DNA of 64,000 nt from Salvelinus alpinus (taxonomy: Eukaryota; Chordata; Actinopteri; Salmoniformes; Salmonidae), in the NCBI RefSeq assembly GCF_045679555.1, contig NC_092091.1:91716190-91780189 (forward strand), read 5' to 3'. Numbering within the stretch: position 1 is the first letter of the stretch; every line of letters begins with the position of its first letter. Below, one piece after another: positions 26,516-38,404 of this stretch. The notes beneath the pieces were generated by a model that saw only the letters and a program-made list of their open reading frames with translations, was not told the DNA's origin and made no database searches. A program made the translations under genes and the position numbers.

Positions 26516-26748
26516 CTAACATCTCCCTGTTAGTGATGAGAGGTTAGCATGTCTTGGGGATATGATATAAAATGCTAACCCCTCCATGTTATTGTAATGG
26601 TGAGAGGTTAGCATGCATGATATTGGTGCCTCTAACTTTCTCACTCATCATTATTCACGTTTCACTTTAACCTCATAGTCATTTAATAATTTCAAAGTGC
26701 TGGGGTACAGATTCAAAAAGTGACTTGAGTTTTGTCTTTTCATTAAAG
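26516..26748 (+). other. Intron with short GTTAGCATG repeats
   Basis: Two more copies of the motif flanking LTR B, then the polypyrimidine region and acceptor CATTAAAG of the next exon. Confidence 0.6.
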
Positions 26749-27006
26749 GCTGAATGTGGGTATGGCAGTGAAACTGTCCAGACTGGTTATGAGGACAGAG
26801 AGAGGTGCTACTCCACTGACTGTCCCAGAACTCTCCTTGGTCCTAAAGAGCAGCCAGGCACCAGAGAGAGTGTTATCCAGGGCTCTGAGTAGTGTGGCGT
26901 CCCTGCTGAGACTCTGGAGGGTTCAGTGTCTGGACCTGACTGACTTATGCATCCAGGGTCACTCTCTCATCACACTGCTGTGTCACCAGGGATCTCTCTC
27001 TCTCAG
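26749..27006 (+). CDS. NLR copy 1, LRR exon E
   Basis: Acceptor TTAAAG, donor CTCAG|GTCAGT. It encodes a helical/LRR region (LSLVLKSSQAPERVLSRAL, VQCLDLTDLCIQGHSLITLL). Phase 2 at both ends. Confidence 0.82.
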
Positions 27007-27104
27007 GTCAGTCTGGAGCTGATGTTTTTTAAAAGTAGAAATAGTAACTTCATTCATGTGTTTTTCTTCATATTTCTGACTGCCTGTATGTTCCAACCTC
27101 CTAG

Positions 27105-27350
27105 ACTGAACTCAGACACTCTGCAGCAGCTGACTGTAGTTGTGTATGAAGCTCAGGACAAGGACTTGACTCAGTGGTTCCTGGAGAAGGTTGGTGGAGA
27201 CCTGACCTCCTGCAGGCTGGACTGGGAAGTGCTTCTCTCTCTGCTGCAGCATTCAACCCACAACATCACTGTGGACCTCAGGAAGAACAGGCTTCTAGAG
27301 AAGAACATCTCAGATCTTCTCCCCTTTCTGGGAAGGATTACTCTCAAGAG
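27105..27350 (+). CDS. NLR copy 1, LRR exon F, donor hit by L2 insertion
   Basis: Acceptor CTCCTAG. It encodes LTVVVYEAQDKDLTQWFL and ITVDLRKNRLLEKNISDLL and ends CTCAAGAG|GTGG. The L2 element begins 4 bases into the intron. Its target duplication TCAAGAGGTGG repeats the donor at 30937. Confidence 0.82.
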
Positions 27351-27354
27351 GTGG

Positions 27355-30300
27355 TTCAAATCAAATCAAATCAAATTTTATTAGTCACATACACATGGTT
27401 AGCAGATGTTAATGCGAGTGTAGCGAAATGCTTGTGCTTCTAGTTCTGACAATGCAGTAATAACCAACAAGTAATCTAACCTAACAATTCCACAACTACT
27501 ACCTTATACACACACAAGTGTAAAGGGATAAAGAATATGTACATAAAGATATATGAATGAGTGGTGGTACAGAACGGCATAGGCAAGATGCAGTAGATGG
27601 TATAGAGTACGGTATATACATATGAGATGAGTACTGTAGGGTATGTAAACATAAAGTGGCATAGTTTAAAGTGGCTAGTGGTACATGTATTACATAAAGA
27701 TGGCAAGATGCAGTAGATGATATAGAGTACAGTATATACATATGAGATGGGTAATGTAGGGTATGTAAACATTATATTAAGTGGCATTGTTTAAAGTGGC
27801 TAGTGGTACATTTTTACATAATTTCCATCAATTCCCATTTTTGAAGTGGCTGGAGTTGAGTCAGTATGTTGGCAGCGGCCGCTAAATGTTAGTGGTGGCT
27901 GTTTAACAGTCTGATGGCCTTGAGATAGAAGCTGTTTTTCAGTCTCTCGGTCCCTGCTTTGATGCACCTGTACTGACCTCGCCTTCTGGATGATAGCGGG
28001 GTGAACAGGCAGTGGCTTGGGTGGTTGTTGTCCTTGATGATCTTTATGGCCTTCCTGTGACATCGGGTGGTGTAGGTGTCCTGGAGGGCAGGTAGTTTGC
28101 CCCCGGTGATGCGTTCTGCAGACCTCACTACCCTCTGGAGAGCCTTACGGTTGTGGGCGGAGCAGTTGCCGTACCAGGCGGTGATACAGCCCGACAGGAT
28201 GCTCTCGATTGTGCATCTGTAGAAGTTTGTGAGTGCTTTTGGTGACAAGCCGAATTTCTTCAGCCTCCTGAGGCTCACGACGCTGTCTGTGTGGGTGGAC
28301 CAATTCAGTTTGTCCGTGATGTGTACACCGAGGAACTTAAAACTTTCCACCTTCTCCACTACTGACCCGTCGATGTGGATAGGGGGGTGCTCCCTCTGCT
28401 GTTTCCTGAAGTCCACAATCATCTCCTTTGTTTTGTTGACGTTGAGTGTGAGGTTATTTTCCTGACACCACACTCCGAGGGCCCTCACCTCCTCCCTGTA
28501 GGCCGTCTCGTCGTTGTTGGTAATCAAGCCTACCACTGTAGTGTCATCCGCAAACTTGATGATTGAGTTGGAGGCGTGCATGGCCACGCAGTCGTGGGTG
28601 AACAGGGAGTACAGGAGAGGGCTCAGAACGCACCCTTGTGGGGCCCCAGTGTTGAGGATCAGCGGGGTGGAGATGTTGTTACCTACCCTCACCACCTGGG
28701 GGCGGCCCGTCAGGAAGTCCAGGACCCAGTTGCACAGGGCGGGGTCGAGACCCAGGGTCTCGAGCTTGATGACGAGTTTGGAGGGTACTATGGTGTTAAA
28801 TGCTGAGCTGTAATCGATGAACAGCATTCTCACATGGGTATTCCTCTTGTCCAGATGGGTTAGGGCAGTGTGCAGTGTGGTTGCGATTGCGTCGTCTGTG
28901 GACCTATTGGGTCGGTAAGCAAATTGGAGTGGGTCTAGGGTGTCCGGTAGGGTGGAGGTGATATGGTCCTTGACTAGTCTCTCAAAGCACTTCATGATGA
29001 CGGAAGTGAGTGCTACGGGGCGCTAGTCGTTTAGCTCAGTTACCTTAGCTTTCTTGGGAACAGGAACAATGGTGGCCCTCTTGAAGCATGTGGGAACAGC
29101 AGACTGGGATAAGGATTGATTGAATATGTCCGTAAACACACCAGCCAGCTGGTCTGCGCATGCTCTGAGGACGCGGCTGGGAATGCCGTCTGGGCCTGCA
29201 GCCTTGCGAGGGTTAACACGTTTAAATGTTTTACTCACCTCGGCTGCAGTGAAGGAGAGCCCGCAGGTTTTGGTAGGGGGCCGTGTCAGTGGCACTGTAT
29301 TGTCCTCAAAGCGGGCAAAAAAGTTGTTTAGCCTGTCTGGGAGCAAGACATCCTGGTCCGCGACGGGGCTGGTTTTCTTTTTGTAATCCGTGATTGACTG
29401 TAGACCCTGCCACATACCTCTAGTGTCTGAGCTGTTGAATTACGACTCGATTTTGTCTCTGTACTGGGACTTAGCCTGTTTGATTGCCTTGCGGAGAGAA
29501 TAGCTACACTGTTTGTATTCGGTCATGCTTCCGGTCACCTTGCCCTGGTTAAAAGCAGTGGTTCGCGCTTTCAGTTTCACGCGAATGCTGCCGTCAATCC
29601 ACGGTTTCTGGTTTGGGAATGTTTTAATCGTTGCTGTGGGTACGACATCGTCAATGCACTTCCTAATGAACTCGCTCACCGAATCAGCATATTCGTCAAT
29701 ATTGTTGTTGGACGCAATGCGGAACATATTCCAATCCGCGTGATCTAAGCAGTCTTGAAGCGTGGAATCAGATTGGTCGGACCAGCGTTGAACAGACCTG
29801 AGCGCGGGAGCTTGTTGTTTTAGTTTCTGTTTGTAGGCTGGAATCAACAAAATGGAGTCGTGGTCAGCTTTTCCGAAAGGGGGGCGGGGGAGGGCCTTAT
29901 ATGCGTCGCGGAAATTAGTATAACAATGATCTAGGGTTTTTCCAGCCCTGGTAGCACAATCGATATGCTGATAGAATTTAGGGAGTTTTGTTTTTAGATT
30001 AGCCTTGTTAAAATCCCCAGCTACGATGAATGCAGCCTCAGGGTGTGTGGTTTCCAGTTTACAAAGAGTCAGATAAAGTTCGTTCAGGGCCATCGATGTG
30101 TCTGCTTGGGGGGGAATATATACGGCTGTGATTATGATTGAAGAGAATTCCCTTGGTAGATAATGCGGTCGACATTTTATTGTGAGGAGTTCTAGATCAG
30201 GTGAACAGAATGACTTGAGTTCCTGTGTGTTGTTATGATGATCACACCACGTCTCGTTAATCATAAGGCATACCCCCCCGCCCCTCTTCTTACCAGAAAG

Positions 30301-30929
30301 ATGTTTGTTTCTGTCGGCGCGATGCATGAAGAAACCAGCCGGCTGCACCGACTCCGTTAGCGTCTCTTGAGTTAGCCATGTTTCCGTGAAACAGAGCACG
30401 TTGCAATCCCTGATGTCTCTCTGGAATGCTACCCGTGCTCGGATTTCATCAACCTTATTGTCAAGAGACTGGACATTGGCGAGTAGTATGCTAGGGAGTG
30501 GAGCGCGATGTGCCCGTCTCCGAAGCCTGGCCAGGAGACCGCCTCGTTTGCCCCTTTTACGGCGTCGCACAGGGTCGCCGGCTGGGATCAGATCCATTGT
30601 ATTGGGTGGAAGGCAAAACACTGGATCCGTTTCGGCAAAGTCATATTCCTGGTAGGAACGATGATGAGTTGACGTTAATCGTATATTCAGTAGTTCCTCC
30701 CGACTGTATGTAATGAAACCTAAGATTACCTGGGGTACCGATGTAAGAAATAACACATAAAAAAACAAAATACTGCATATTTTCCAAGGAACGCGAAGCG
30801 AGGCGGCCATCTCGTTTCGGCGCCGGATGAAGTTCTTTCTCTGATCAGACTTTCTAGAAAGAAGAAAATAACTTTGTATCCAGTGACATGTTGTTCTGAG
30901 TTTTCCTCTGTATTATCATTAGGTTTTAT
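27355..30929 (-). mobile_element. L2-type LINE, nearly complete, at a splice donor
   Basis: 3.58 kb in reverse orientation with the tail CAAATCAAATCAAATC at the left end. The 11-bp target duplication TCAAGAGGTGG is at 27344-27354 and 30930-30940. Its 3' UTR (27355-27890) contains repeated GTATATACATATGAGATG segments. Confidence 0.9.
27889..30810 (-). pseudogene. L2 LINE ORF2: endonuclease-reverse transcriptase
   Basis: One continuous frame of about 970 codons interrupted only by two nonsense codons (TAA at 29437-29439 and TAG at 29020-29022). The N-terminal half is an APE-type endonuclease (ANVQSLDNKVDEIR, CFTETWL, VAGDFNKAN, KADHDSILL). The middle has the usual linker motif NPRKAAGPDGIPSRVL. 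The RT follows, with [30 protein letters not shown] and the catalytic [10 protein letters not shown]. The C-terminus has [13 protein letters not shown]. The hydrophobic N-terminal stretch of this frame may be a leader artefact. Confidence 0.9.
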
Positions 30930-31033
30930 TCAAGAGGTGGGAGATATTTATTCAAAATTTATAGACTTTAATTATTCATATCTTTATAAAACCTTGACAT
31001 AACCACAACAATCCATTCTCCATGTTTGCTCAG

Positions 31034-31288
31034 GTCCAGTTCCAGCTTTGTAAAGTCCACCATCAGACAGATCTATGACAGAGCCAGTGACTGTGTGTCC
31101 AGTTTGTTGAGGTCTTCAGACCATTGGATCAACCTGAACAGCAGAGAGCTGGACAGAGTGGACTGTACTGCTCTGTGTTTTACCCTGCAGCACAGCCACC
31201 AAGTCAAAGTCAACCTGCTGTGGACCTCCATACCACCGGGGGAGATAGAGAGCATCCTGCCTTTTCTGGACAGAGTCTCCCAACTCAG
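31034..31288 (+). CDS. NLR copy 1, LRR exon G
   Basis: Acceptor TTTGCTCAG, donor CTCAG|GTTTAG (a weaker donor). It encodes DHWINLNSRELDRVDCTALC and VKVNLLWTSIPPGEIESILP, LRR-like strand-helix repeats. Confidence 0.82.
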
Positions 31289-31499
31289 GTTTAGTTGGCA
31301 CTCTTTGACCCTGCTAGAATGGATATAACTATGAGGCTTTCCACTTCCTGACTGATTTAACCTCTAACCCTAACCTTGGTGTAATGTACTAACCTTAACC
31401 TCAGCTAGGGGTGGAATTGAAGGGGAACGCCTGGGAGTTGACCTGATAAACAGAGTTGTAGTGTGTTAATCAGTGTTTTAATGTGTGATGGTGTGTAAA

Positions 31500-31763
31500 T
31501 AAGTCTCTCTCTGTCTCTCTCTCTGTCTCTCTCTCTGTCTCTCTCTCTGTCTCTCTGTCTCCCTCTGTCTCTCTCTCTCTCTGTCTCTCTCTCTCTCGGT
31601 CTCTCTCTCTCTCTGTCTCTGTCGCTCACTCTCTGTCTGTCTCTCTGTCTCGCTGTCTCTGTCTCGCTGTCTCTCTGTCTCTCTCTCTCTCTGTCTCTGT
31701 CGCTCACTCTCTGTCTCTCGCTCTCTGTCTCTCGCTCTCTGTCGCTCTCTCTCTGTCTCTCTG

Positions 31764-31794
<31 letters not shown>

Positions 31795-31940
31795 ATCTTT
31801 CTCTCTCTGTCTCTCTGCCTCTCTCTCTGTCTCCCTCTCTCTCTGTCTCTCTCTCTCTGTCTCTGTCTCTGTCGCTCACTCTCTGTCTCTCGCTCTCTGT
31901 CGCTCTGTCTCTCTGTCTCCCTCTATCTCTCTCTCTGTAG
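31500..31940. repeat. TCTCTG/CT-rich microsatellite
   Basis: About 440 bp of CT-rich simple sequence merging into the polypyrimidine tract of the acceptor at 31940. It produces spurious Arg-rich ORFs on the minus strand. Confidence 0.95.
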
Positions 31941-32279
31941 TGTTGACAGGAAGTTACTGTTGAGTTTCCTCCAGTGCTGTGCTGCCTCTCAGGTCCAGGA
32001 GGGGGCACCATCACCACCAATAGCAGTATGGCTGCTCAGGTCTCTGCACTACAGGCTGGACTTCTCCTGCTCCTCCTCTGTGGACCTGTCAGCTCAGGAC
32101 CAGGAGAAGGCTCTGTGTCTGACCACTGACCACTGCAGGGCCATCAACTCTGTTCTGAAGCAGAACCAACACAGCACCCAGCTGGTCCAGAACCAGGTCC
32201 AGCTCATCCTAAGAGACTGTGAGGTGGAGGACAGAGCACTGAGGGAGCTGCTTCCCATCCTGCATATCGTCAAGCTGAG
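31941..32279 (+). CDS. NLR copy 1, LRR exon H
   Basis: Acceptor CTCTGTAG, donor CTGAG|GTTAGAC. It encodes YRLDFSCSSSVDLSAQDQEK and VQLILRDCEVEDRALRELLP. Confidence 0.82.
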
Positions 32280-32377
32280 GTTAGACACACAGAGACAAAC
32301 ACTTGACCAACTAGTTTATCAGTAGGAGTTAAACCTACTCTGTGTCATGATGTTGTCTCTGCTTCTTGTCCTCTCAG

Positions 32378-32647
32378 TCCCAGCAAAGCTCTGCTACTTC
32401 AGCTGCTGGACCTTGTGTGTGAGGGGATTGAAGAGGGGCTGCTGAGGCACACAGAGTCCCTGTGGAGAGCCCTGGATGGGGAGCTGGACCTCAGTGAGAC
32501 CAGGCTGGACCAGAAGGCCTGTGGATCTCTGTCCCTGGTTCTGGAACACTCAGAGGGTCTGTCAGAACTGGACCTCAGCCACTGTCAACTCACAGACCAC
32601 CACCTACAGCCCCTGATCACACACCTGCATAAAGTACAAGTCCTGGA
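32378..32647 (+). CDS. NLR copy 1, LRR exon I (canonical LRRs)
   Basis: Acceptor CCTCTCAG, donor CTGGA|GTGAGT. Two clear LRRs: ELDLSETRLDQKACGSLSLV and LSELDLSHCQLTDHHLQPLI. Confidence 0.85.
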
Positions 32648-32663
32648 GTGAGTGGCTTTCCCT

Positions 32664-32806
<143 letters not shown>

Positions 32807-32849
32807 ACTAGATTACAAATGTCTCTCTCTCTCTCTCTCTCTGTTGTAG

Positions 32850-32933
32850 CCTGAGCCACAATGACATCACTGATGCTCTGACTGACAGAATACTCCAACT
32901 GGTCTCTACTTACACTTCAATACACACCGTACG
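32850..32933 (+). CDS. NLR copy 1, LRR exon J
   Basis: 84 nt: acceptor TTGTAG, donor GTACG|GTAAGG. It completes the LRR started in the previous exon (LSHNDITDALTDRILQLV). Confidence 0.82.
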
Positions 32934-33072
32934 GTAAGGGTGTGTGTGACGGTGAGCAGAGCATGTGTGTGTGAGATCATATGGGTGTGTCTGTTGCTGG
33001 GGGCAACTGTTGGAGGATGGAGATGTGTTGTCTAATGATGTAATAATGATTAATAATAATCATGTTCTATAG

Positions 33073-33139
33073 ACTCTTCAACAACAGAATCCAGGACAGA
33101 AGACCCTTCTTGACAGACAAGAGGTTTGACATCTGGTGA
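33073..33139 (+). CDS. NLR copy 1, last coding exon with stop
   Basis: Acceptor TTCTATAG. It encodes LFNNRIQDRRPFLTDKRFDI then Trp and the stop TGA at 33137-33139. Most of the exon lies inside the first unit of an 88-bp minisatellite. Confidence 0.8.
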
Positions 33140-33650
33140 AACAACATCAGGTCTTAGTCCAGGAAGAGAAGGCTGAATCCAGGACAGAAGACCCTTCCTG
33201 ACAGACAAGAGGTTTGACATCTGGTGAAACAACATCAGGTCTTAGTCCAGGAAGAGAAGGCTGAATCCAGGACAGAAGACCCTTCCTGACAGACAAGAGG
33301 TTTAACATCTGGTGAAACAACATCAGGTCTTAGTCCAGGAAGAGAAGGCTGAATCCAGGACAGAAGACCCTTCCTGACAGACAAGAGGTTTAACATCTGG
33401 TGAAACAACATCAGGTCTTAGTCCAGGAAGAGAAGGCTGAATCCAGGACAGAAGACCCTTCCTGACAGACAAGAGGTTTAACATCTGGTGAAACAACATC
33501 AGGTCTTAGTCCAGGAAGAGAAGGCTGAATCCAGGACAGAAGACCCTTCCTGACAGACAAGAGGTTTAACATCTGGTGAAACAACATCAGGTCTTAGTCC
33601 AGGAAGAGAAGGCTGAATTCAGGACAGAAGACCCTTCCTTACAGACAAGA
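33087..33650. repeat. 88-bp minisatellite over last exon and 3' UTR
   Basis: Units start at 33087, 33175, 33263, 33351, 33439, 33527 and a partial one at 33615, each beginning GAATCCAGGACAGAAGACCC. The first unit contains the stop codon and the others form the 3' UTR. Confidence 0.95.
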
Positions 33651-35232
33651 TAATGTTGTATAATAACACTATAATGTGGAACATAAACTGATGGAACATT
33701 TTAATACAAAAGACACACAACAAACTGGTTGTTCCAGCTGGAACAGTCCGATCATTTATAAACTATAGTCAACAGACTCATTAAAGAGATTCTCTGCTAC
33801 TTTTTGTGTACTTTATAGCCAGTAGTGCTGATAGTAACACTTACAAGACAAAAGTGGTCCCCGAAAATGTTGTACATCACATATGTGCACCACGTCATTG
33901 CTCTCTCTCTCTGCTGTGGCCCGCCCTGCAACCTCATTGGATAACCCTGGGCTGGCTTCTTGCTAGCTGTCACTCAGATACGAGGGGCTGAAGCTCATTA
34001 GATAGAACTCTAATTGCCCATGTGGAGGGAAATGGAGGGAAAATGGCGCGGCACAGCTTCAACAAAAGTCGCTTTCCAACTTGGGATTTTGTGGCTTTTT
34101 GATGTAAGACAGTGATTATGTATGAATTAGCTACATATTGAAACATCCAGCCCAAAGTGTGAGATTTAAAAAAAAACACACGTTCTTAGTGGCTAAAGTA
34201 CCGGAGCATCTCTTTAAGATCCTTGTACCTCCATTTGTTGTAAATATTAGAGGTAAATATGTATTCCATTTGATCTAACTGTAGCCTATGACATTTGTTT
34301 TGTGCATATAATTGTGATAATGTAACGATAATGTAATGATAATGTTGTGATAATGTCACTTTAATAACTCTAACTCATGTACATATTATCTCAATTACCT
34401 CAATTAACCTCCTCATTGACTCTGTACCGTAATACCCTGTATATAGCCTCCACATTGACTGTGTACCGGTAACCCCTGTATTTTGCCTCTCTATTGTTAT
34501 TTACTGCTACTACACCTGTTGTATTCAGCATTTCACTGTAAGTACTACACCTGTTGTGTTCAGCATTTCACTGTATGTTCTACACCTGTTGTATTCAGCA
34601 TTTCACTGTAAGGTTCTACACCTGTTGTATTCAGCATTTCATTTTTAAGTTCTACACCTGTTGTGTTCATGTGACTAATAAAGTTTGATGTGATTATCAG
34701 TTGATGATGTATTACTTTCCCTTTGTTTCCATAACAACCATCTAGGGACAGGTGTTGGAAATGAGTTTAGGCTGGAAACACTATAGTGCATCTGAAGATT
34801 GTTTAATGTGTTGATGTGTTGGTCCTTGTCTCTATCAAAATAAAACAAAAGAAAAACGTTTTAAGTCTTTATTTTCTGATATCAAAACAGAAAAACCTCC
34901 CAAAAGTTTACTTTTTTTGACCGTGTAAATCATTTATGAATATTTAGTATTTGTGTTTTTAATAAATGAACCATAAGACACATGATGGATGTTTGTTACT
35001 GTGTTTTCTCTGTAGGTTGAACTCATTACTAGTAAAACATCACTTTCAGGTTATTGCTGTGTATCAAGTGTGTATCTTTTCATGACGATGTAAAAGTTGT
35101 TAGTTGAAGACGTCTCCCTCTGACAGGCCGATCTCGGGAAAGCCGGACCCGTCCATTTACCAGGAAGCACCATATTAGGTCAATGACGTCAACAGAATCT
35201 CCTTTTGGAACGTTCCATTTCTTGGAAAGTTC
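33651..35232. other. 3' flank of NLR copy 1, no gene seen
   Basis: Non-coding. Between about 34380 and 34690 it holds a salmonid-type repeat (TGACTCTGTACCGTAATACC, then three to four copies of CTACACCTGTTGTATTCAGC, ending ACTAATAAAGTTTGATGTGA). AATAAA-type signals near 34840 could end the NLR transcript. Confidence 0.6.
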
Positions 35233-35870
35233 TAAGGTCTGATAGTGTAATAACCATGTCGTAGCCTGATAGTGTAATAACCATGTCGTAGCCTGATAGT
35301 GTAATAACCATGTCGTAGCCTGATAGTGTAATAACCATGTCGTAACCTGATAGTGTAATAACCATGTCGTAGCCTGATAGTGTAATAACCATGTCGTAAC
35401 CTGATAGTGTAATAACCATGTCGTAGCCTGATAGTGTAATAACCATGTCGTAACCTGATAGTGTAATAACCATGTCGTAACCTGATAGTGTAATAACCAT
35501 GTCGTAGCCTGATAGTGTAATAACCATGTCGTAACCTGATAGTGTAATAACCATGTCGTAGTCTGATAGTGTAATAACCATGTCGTAACCTGATAGTGTA
35601 ATAACCATGTCGTAGCCTGATAGTGTAATAACCATGTAGTAGCCTGATATTGTAATAACCATGTCGTAACCTGATAGTGTAATAACCATGTCGTAGCCTG
35701 ATAGTGTAATAACCATGTCGTAGCCTGATAGTGTAATAACCATGTCGTAGCCTGATAGTGTAATAACCATGTCGTAACCTGATAGTGTAATAACCATGTA
35801 GTAGCCTGATAGTGTAATAACCATGTCGTAGCCTGGTAGTGTAATAACCATGTCGTAGCCTGATAGTGTT
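35233..35870. repeat. 27-bp minisatellite, copy 2 (about 23 units)
   Basis: Unit CCTGATAGTGTAATAACCAT plus GTCGTAG. It marks the start of the second duplicated 5' region. Confidence 0.95.
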
Positions 35871-36636
35871 CGGCAGGCTAACTGCAATAAAGAGAGACTG
35901 TATTCAGCTAAAACTGATCATTCAGACTTTATATACTAGAACATGTTATAATAGTACATGAAGGGTCCTTGTAGAACAGACTGGATGTTAAACTGCTGAA
36001 GCTTCTAAGTTATAGCATCAGACTCAGACTGCAACAGACCACTGACTGATCACTGCTGTAGATCATTCATTCAGCAAGCAGCCTGGAAACTCCAGAGACA
36101 AGTTCTGCATCATAGTTTACACGTCATTAAGATTATAACTCCTGTAGCTTTTAATAGACCGACCGACCGACCGACTTCATTCATAATGCATGAATGAAAT
36201 GATAGTCATTGCCCGGGACTAAACTAACTGGGGCATGTTCACTGAACAGGACCCAACGTTTTGGAACGTTCAGATGTTATGAACAAACATGCCTCTCTGA
36301 CATTAAGAATAGTAAATCAGGTCGGCTCTATATCTGCTAATTCTATCGACAACGTTTGGCAACAGAACGTTGCCCCGAGGCGTATTCATTAGGAACCAAA
36401 TGGAAACAAACCGTCAGAAACAGGGAGGGACTAACCTGAACTTGTCAAGAAAGAAACGCTCGTTCTTGTTGCAAAACATTTTGCTACGATCTGCACTATT
36501 GAATACACCCCTGAAAAGTATGAGACGGCTTACCTGCTGGTGACGACTACAACAAAACCATTTTCAGTAGCCAAAGATTGTCGAATGTTGCCATTAAAAA
36601 TGGCAAGAATAGAGCTGACGTGATTCCTTATTCTAA

Positions 36637-37143
36637 ATGTCATGAATAGATGTGATTCCTTATTCTAAATGTCATGAATAGACGTGATTCCTTATTCTAA
36701 ATGTCATGAATAGACGTGATTCCTTATTCTAAATGTCATGAATAGACGTGATTCCTTATTCTAAATGTCATGAATAGATGTGATTCCTTATTCTAAATGT
36801 CATGAATAGATGTGATTTCTTATTCTAAATGTCATGAATAGATGTGATTCCTTATTCTAAATGTCATGAATAGATGTGATTCCTTATTCTAAATGTCATG
36901 AATAGATGTGATTCCTTATTCTAAATGTCATGAATAGATGTGATTCCTTATTCTAAATGTGATGAATAGATGTGATTCCTTATTCTAAATGTCATGAATA
37001 GATGTGATTCCTTATTCTAAATGTCATGAATAGACGTGATTCCTTATTCTAAATGTCATGAATAGACGTGATTCCTTATTCTAAATGTCATGAATAGACG
37101 TGATTCCTTATTCTAAATGTCATGAATAGATGTGATTGCTTAT
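36637..37143. repeat. 32-bp minisatellite (about 16 units), single unit in copy 1
   Basis: Unit ATGTCATGAATAGATGTGAT plus TCCTTATTCTAA. The paralogous position in copy 1 (about 872-904) has one unit only. Confidence 0.95.
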
Positions 37144-37662
37144 TTCTAAATGTCTGAGGCATGTTTGTCCTACATAGTGTATTTTATATCTGTTCAAAAA
37201 CATTGCGTCTTGCTGAACCGCCCCCAATAATGTTTCTATACACGGAAGTATAAGTGAAAGTAAAATAGGTATATCGACACACAAGGTAACTGTAGCAGCA
37301 GACAACTAGTAGATGTAGTTGTCGATAGGAGATGACAACACATTTACAGTCTAGTTTGATGTGTGTCCTAATATCCTTTCAGGTTGTATTACTATCATCC
37401 AGTGATCCACATAATATTAGGATGAATCCTGCTATTCTCCACTCAGGTGGAGGGAGAGAGACGATACAACGATAAGGTAGGCAACAATCTGCAATATAAC
37501 TGTTCAATGGCCATTTAATTTAACGATTCATGAAGAATATAATTTATAAAGACCTCATCTGTGCCCAGTATAGCCCTATATCGGACGCTGCGCATGGCGT
37601 CCTACAGTAGGTGGCTACAATGCGGTGCCCGGAAAATAACAGGTGAAATTCTTTAGGGGGGG

Positions 37663-37990
37663 TAGCCTACTTGTTTACGAAAACCCTGTTACTGAAGGCA
37701 TATGTGTCTATAATCCCTTGTCCGTCGGACCGGATTGTGTGTGGATAACTTTATAGAAACCGTCTGAACCGAACTTGTCTCCAAACCGGCACCTATAACT
37801 TCCCTGTATTAGGCTACGAGGAAGGGCTTCTTGCGCGCTGTCTACCACAGCCAAGGTGCCGGTTTGGAGAAAAGTTCGGTTCAGACGGTTTCTATAGGTC
37901 TACAGATATCCACACATGATAGAACCCTGACCGACGGACAAGGAGTTACGGATTATCGATATTCAATAACAGGATTTGGGAAACAAGTAG
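37663..37990. repeat. Long imperfect palindrome, copy 2
   Basis: Inner arms 37752-37794 and 37854-37896, the counterpart of 918-1245. Confidence 0.72.
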
Positions 37991-38057
37991 TCTACCCGCC
38001 TACACAATGTTGCCAGTTATTTTGCAGGCCCCGCATTGTAGCCACCGAGGACGCCAA

Positions 38058-38172
38058 TGCACGCATGCGCAGCGTCCTATATCGGGGTAACCATAGAAAC
38101 AAGAATGAATAGAAGATCGTCTCCATTCAAGTCAATGACGTCATAATGGGTGGTCTGGCGGCCATTTTGAGT
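38058..38172 (+). promoter_or_regulatory. Promoter-like block of NLR copy 2 (NRF1-, CRE- and YY1-type sites)
   Basis: CACGCATGCGCA (about 38060-38071), TGACGTCA (38136-38143) and GGCCATTTTG (about 38159-38168), the same set and spacing as 1323-1435. Transcription from here would reach the CARD exon at 42871. Inferred. Confidence 0.45.
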
Positions 38173-38404
38173 GTTCCCATGGTTCAGAATGTACAGGTTC
38201 GGAATGTACAGGTTCAGACAAGAGGATTATAATATCCCATAACTCTTTGTGCTACTAGTTTAAATAATCTACAGCTACTTGATTACTAGATGTCCAGATC
38301 ACTGGTCACGTTTTCAATGTTTATCTTATAGAATCCAGCAATGGTGATGGTCCCACTCATTAGCTAATATTCCACATGGAATGATTACTTTGTCTGGATC
38401 TTCC

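Noticed and set aside
31405-32020. Arg/Glu/Asp-rich reverse-strand ORFs
   Set aside because: Translation of the CT-rich microsatellite.
35189-35887. 232-codon reverse-strand ORF of repeated MVITLSGYD
   Set aside because: Pure by-product of the 27-bp minisatellite; no flanking gene signals.
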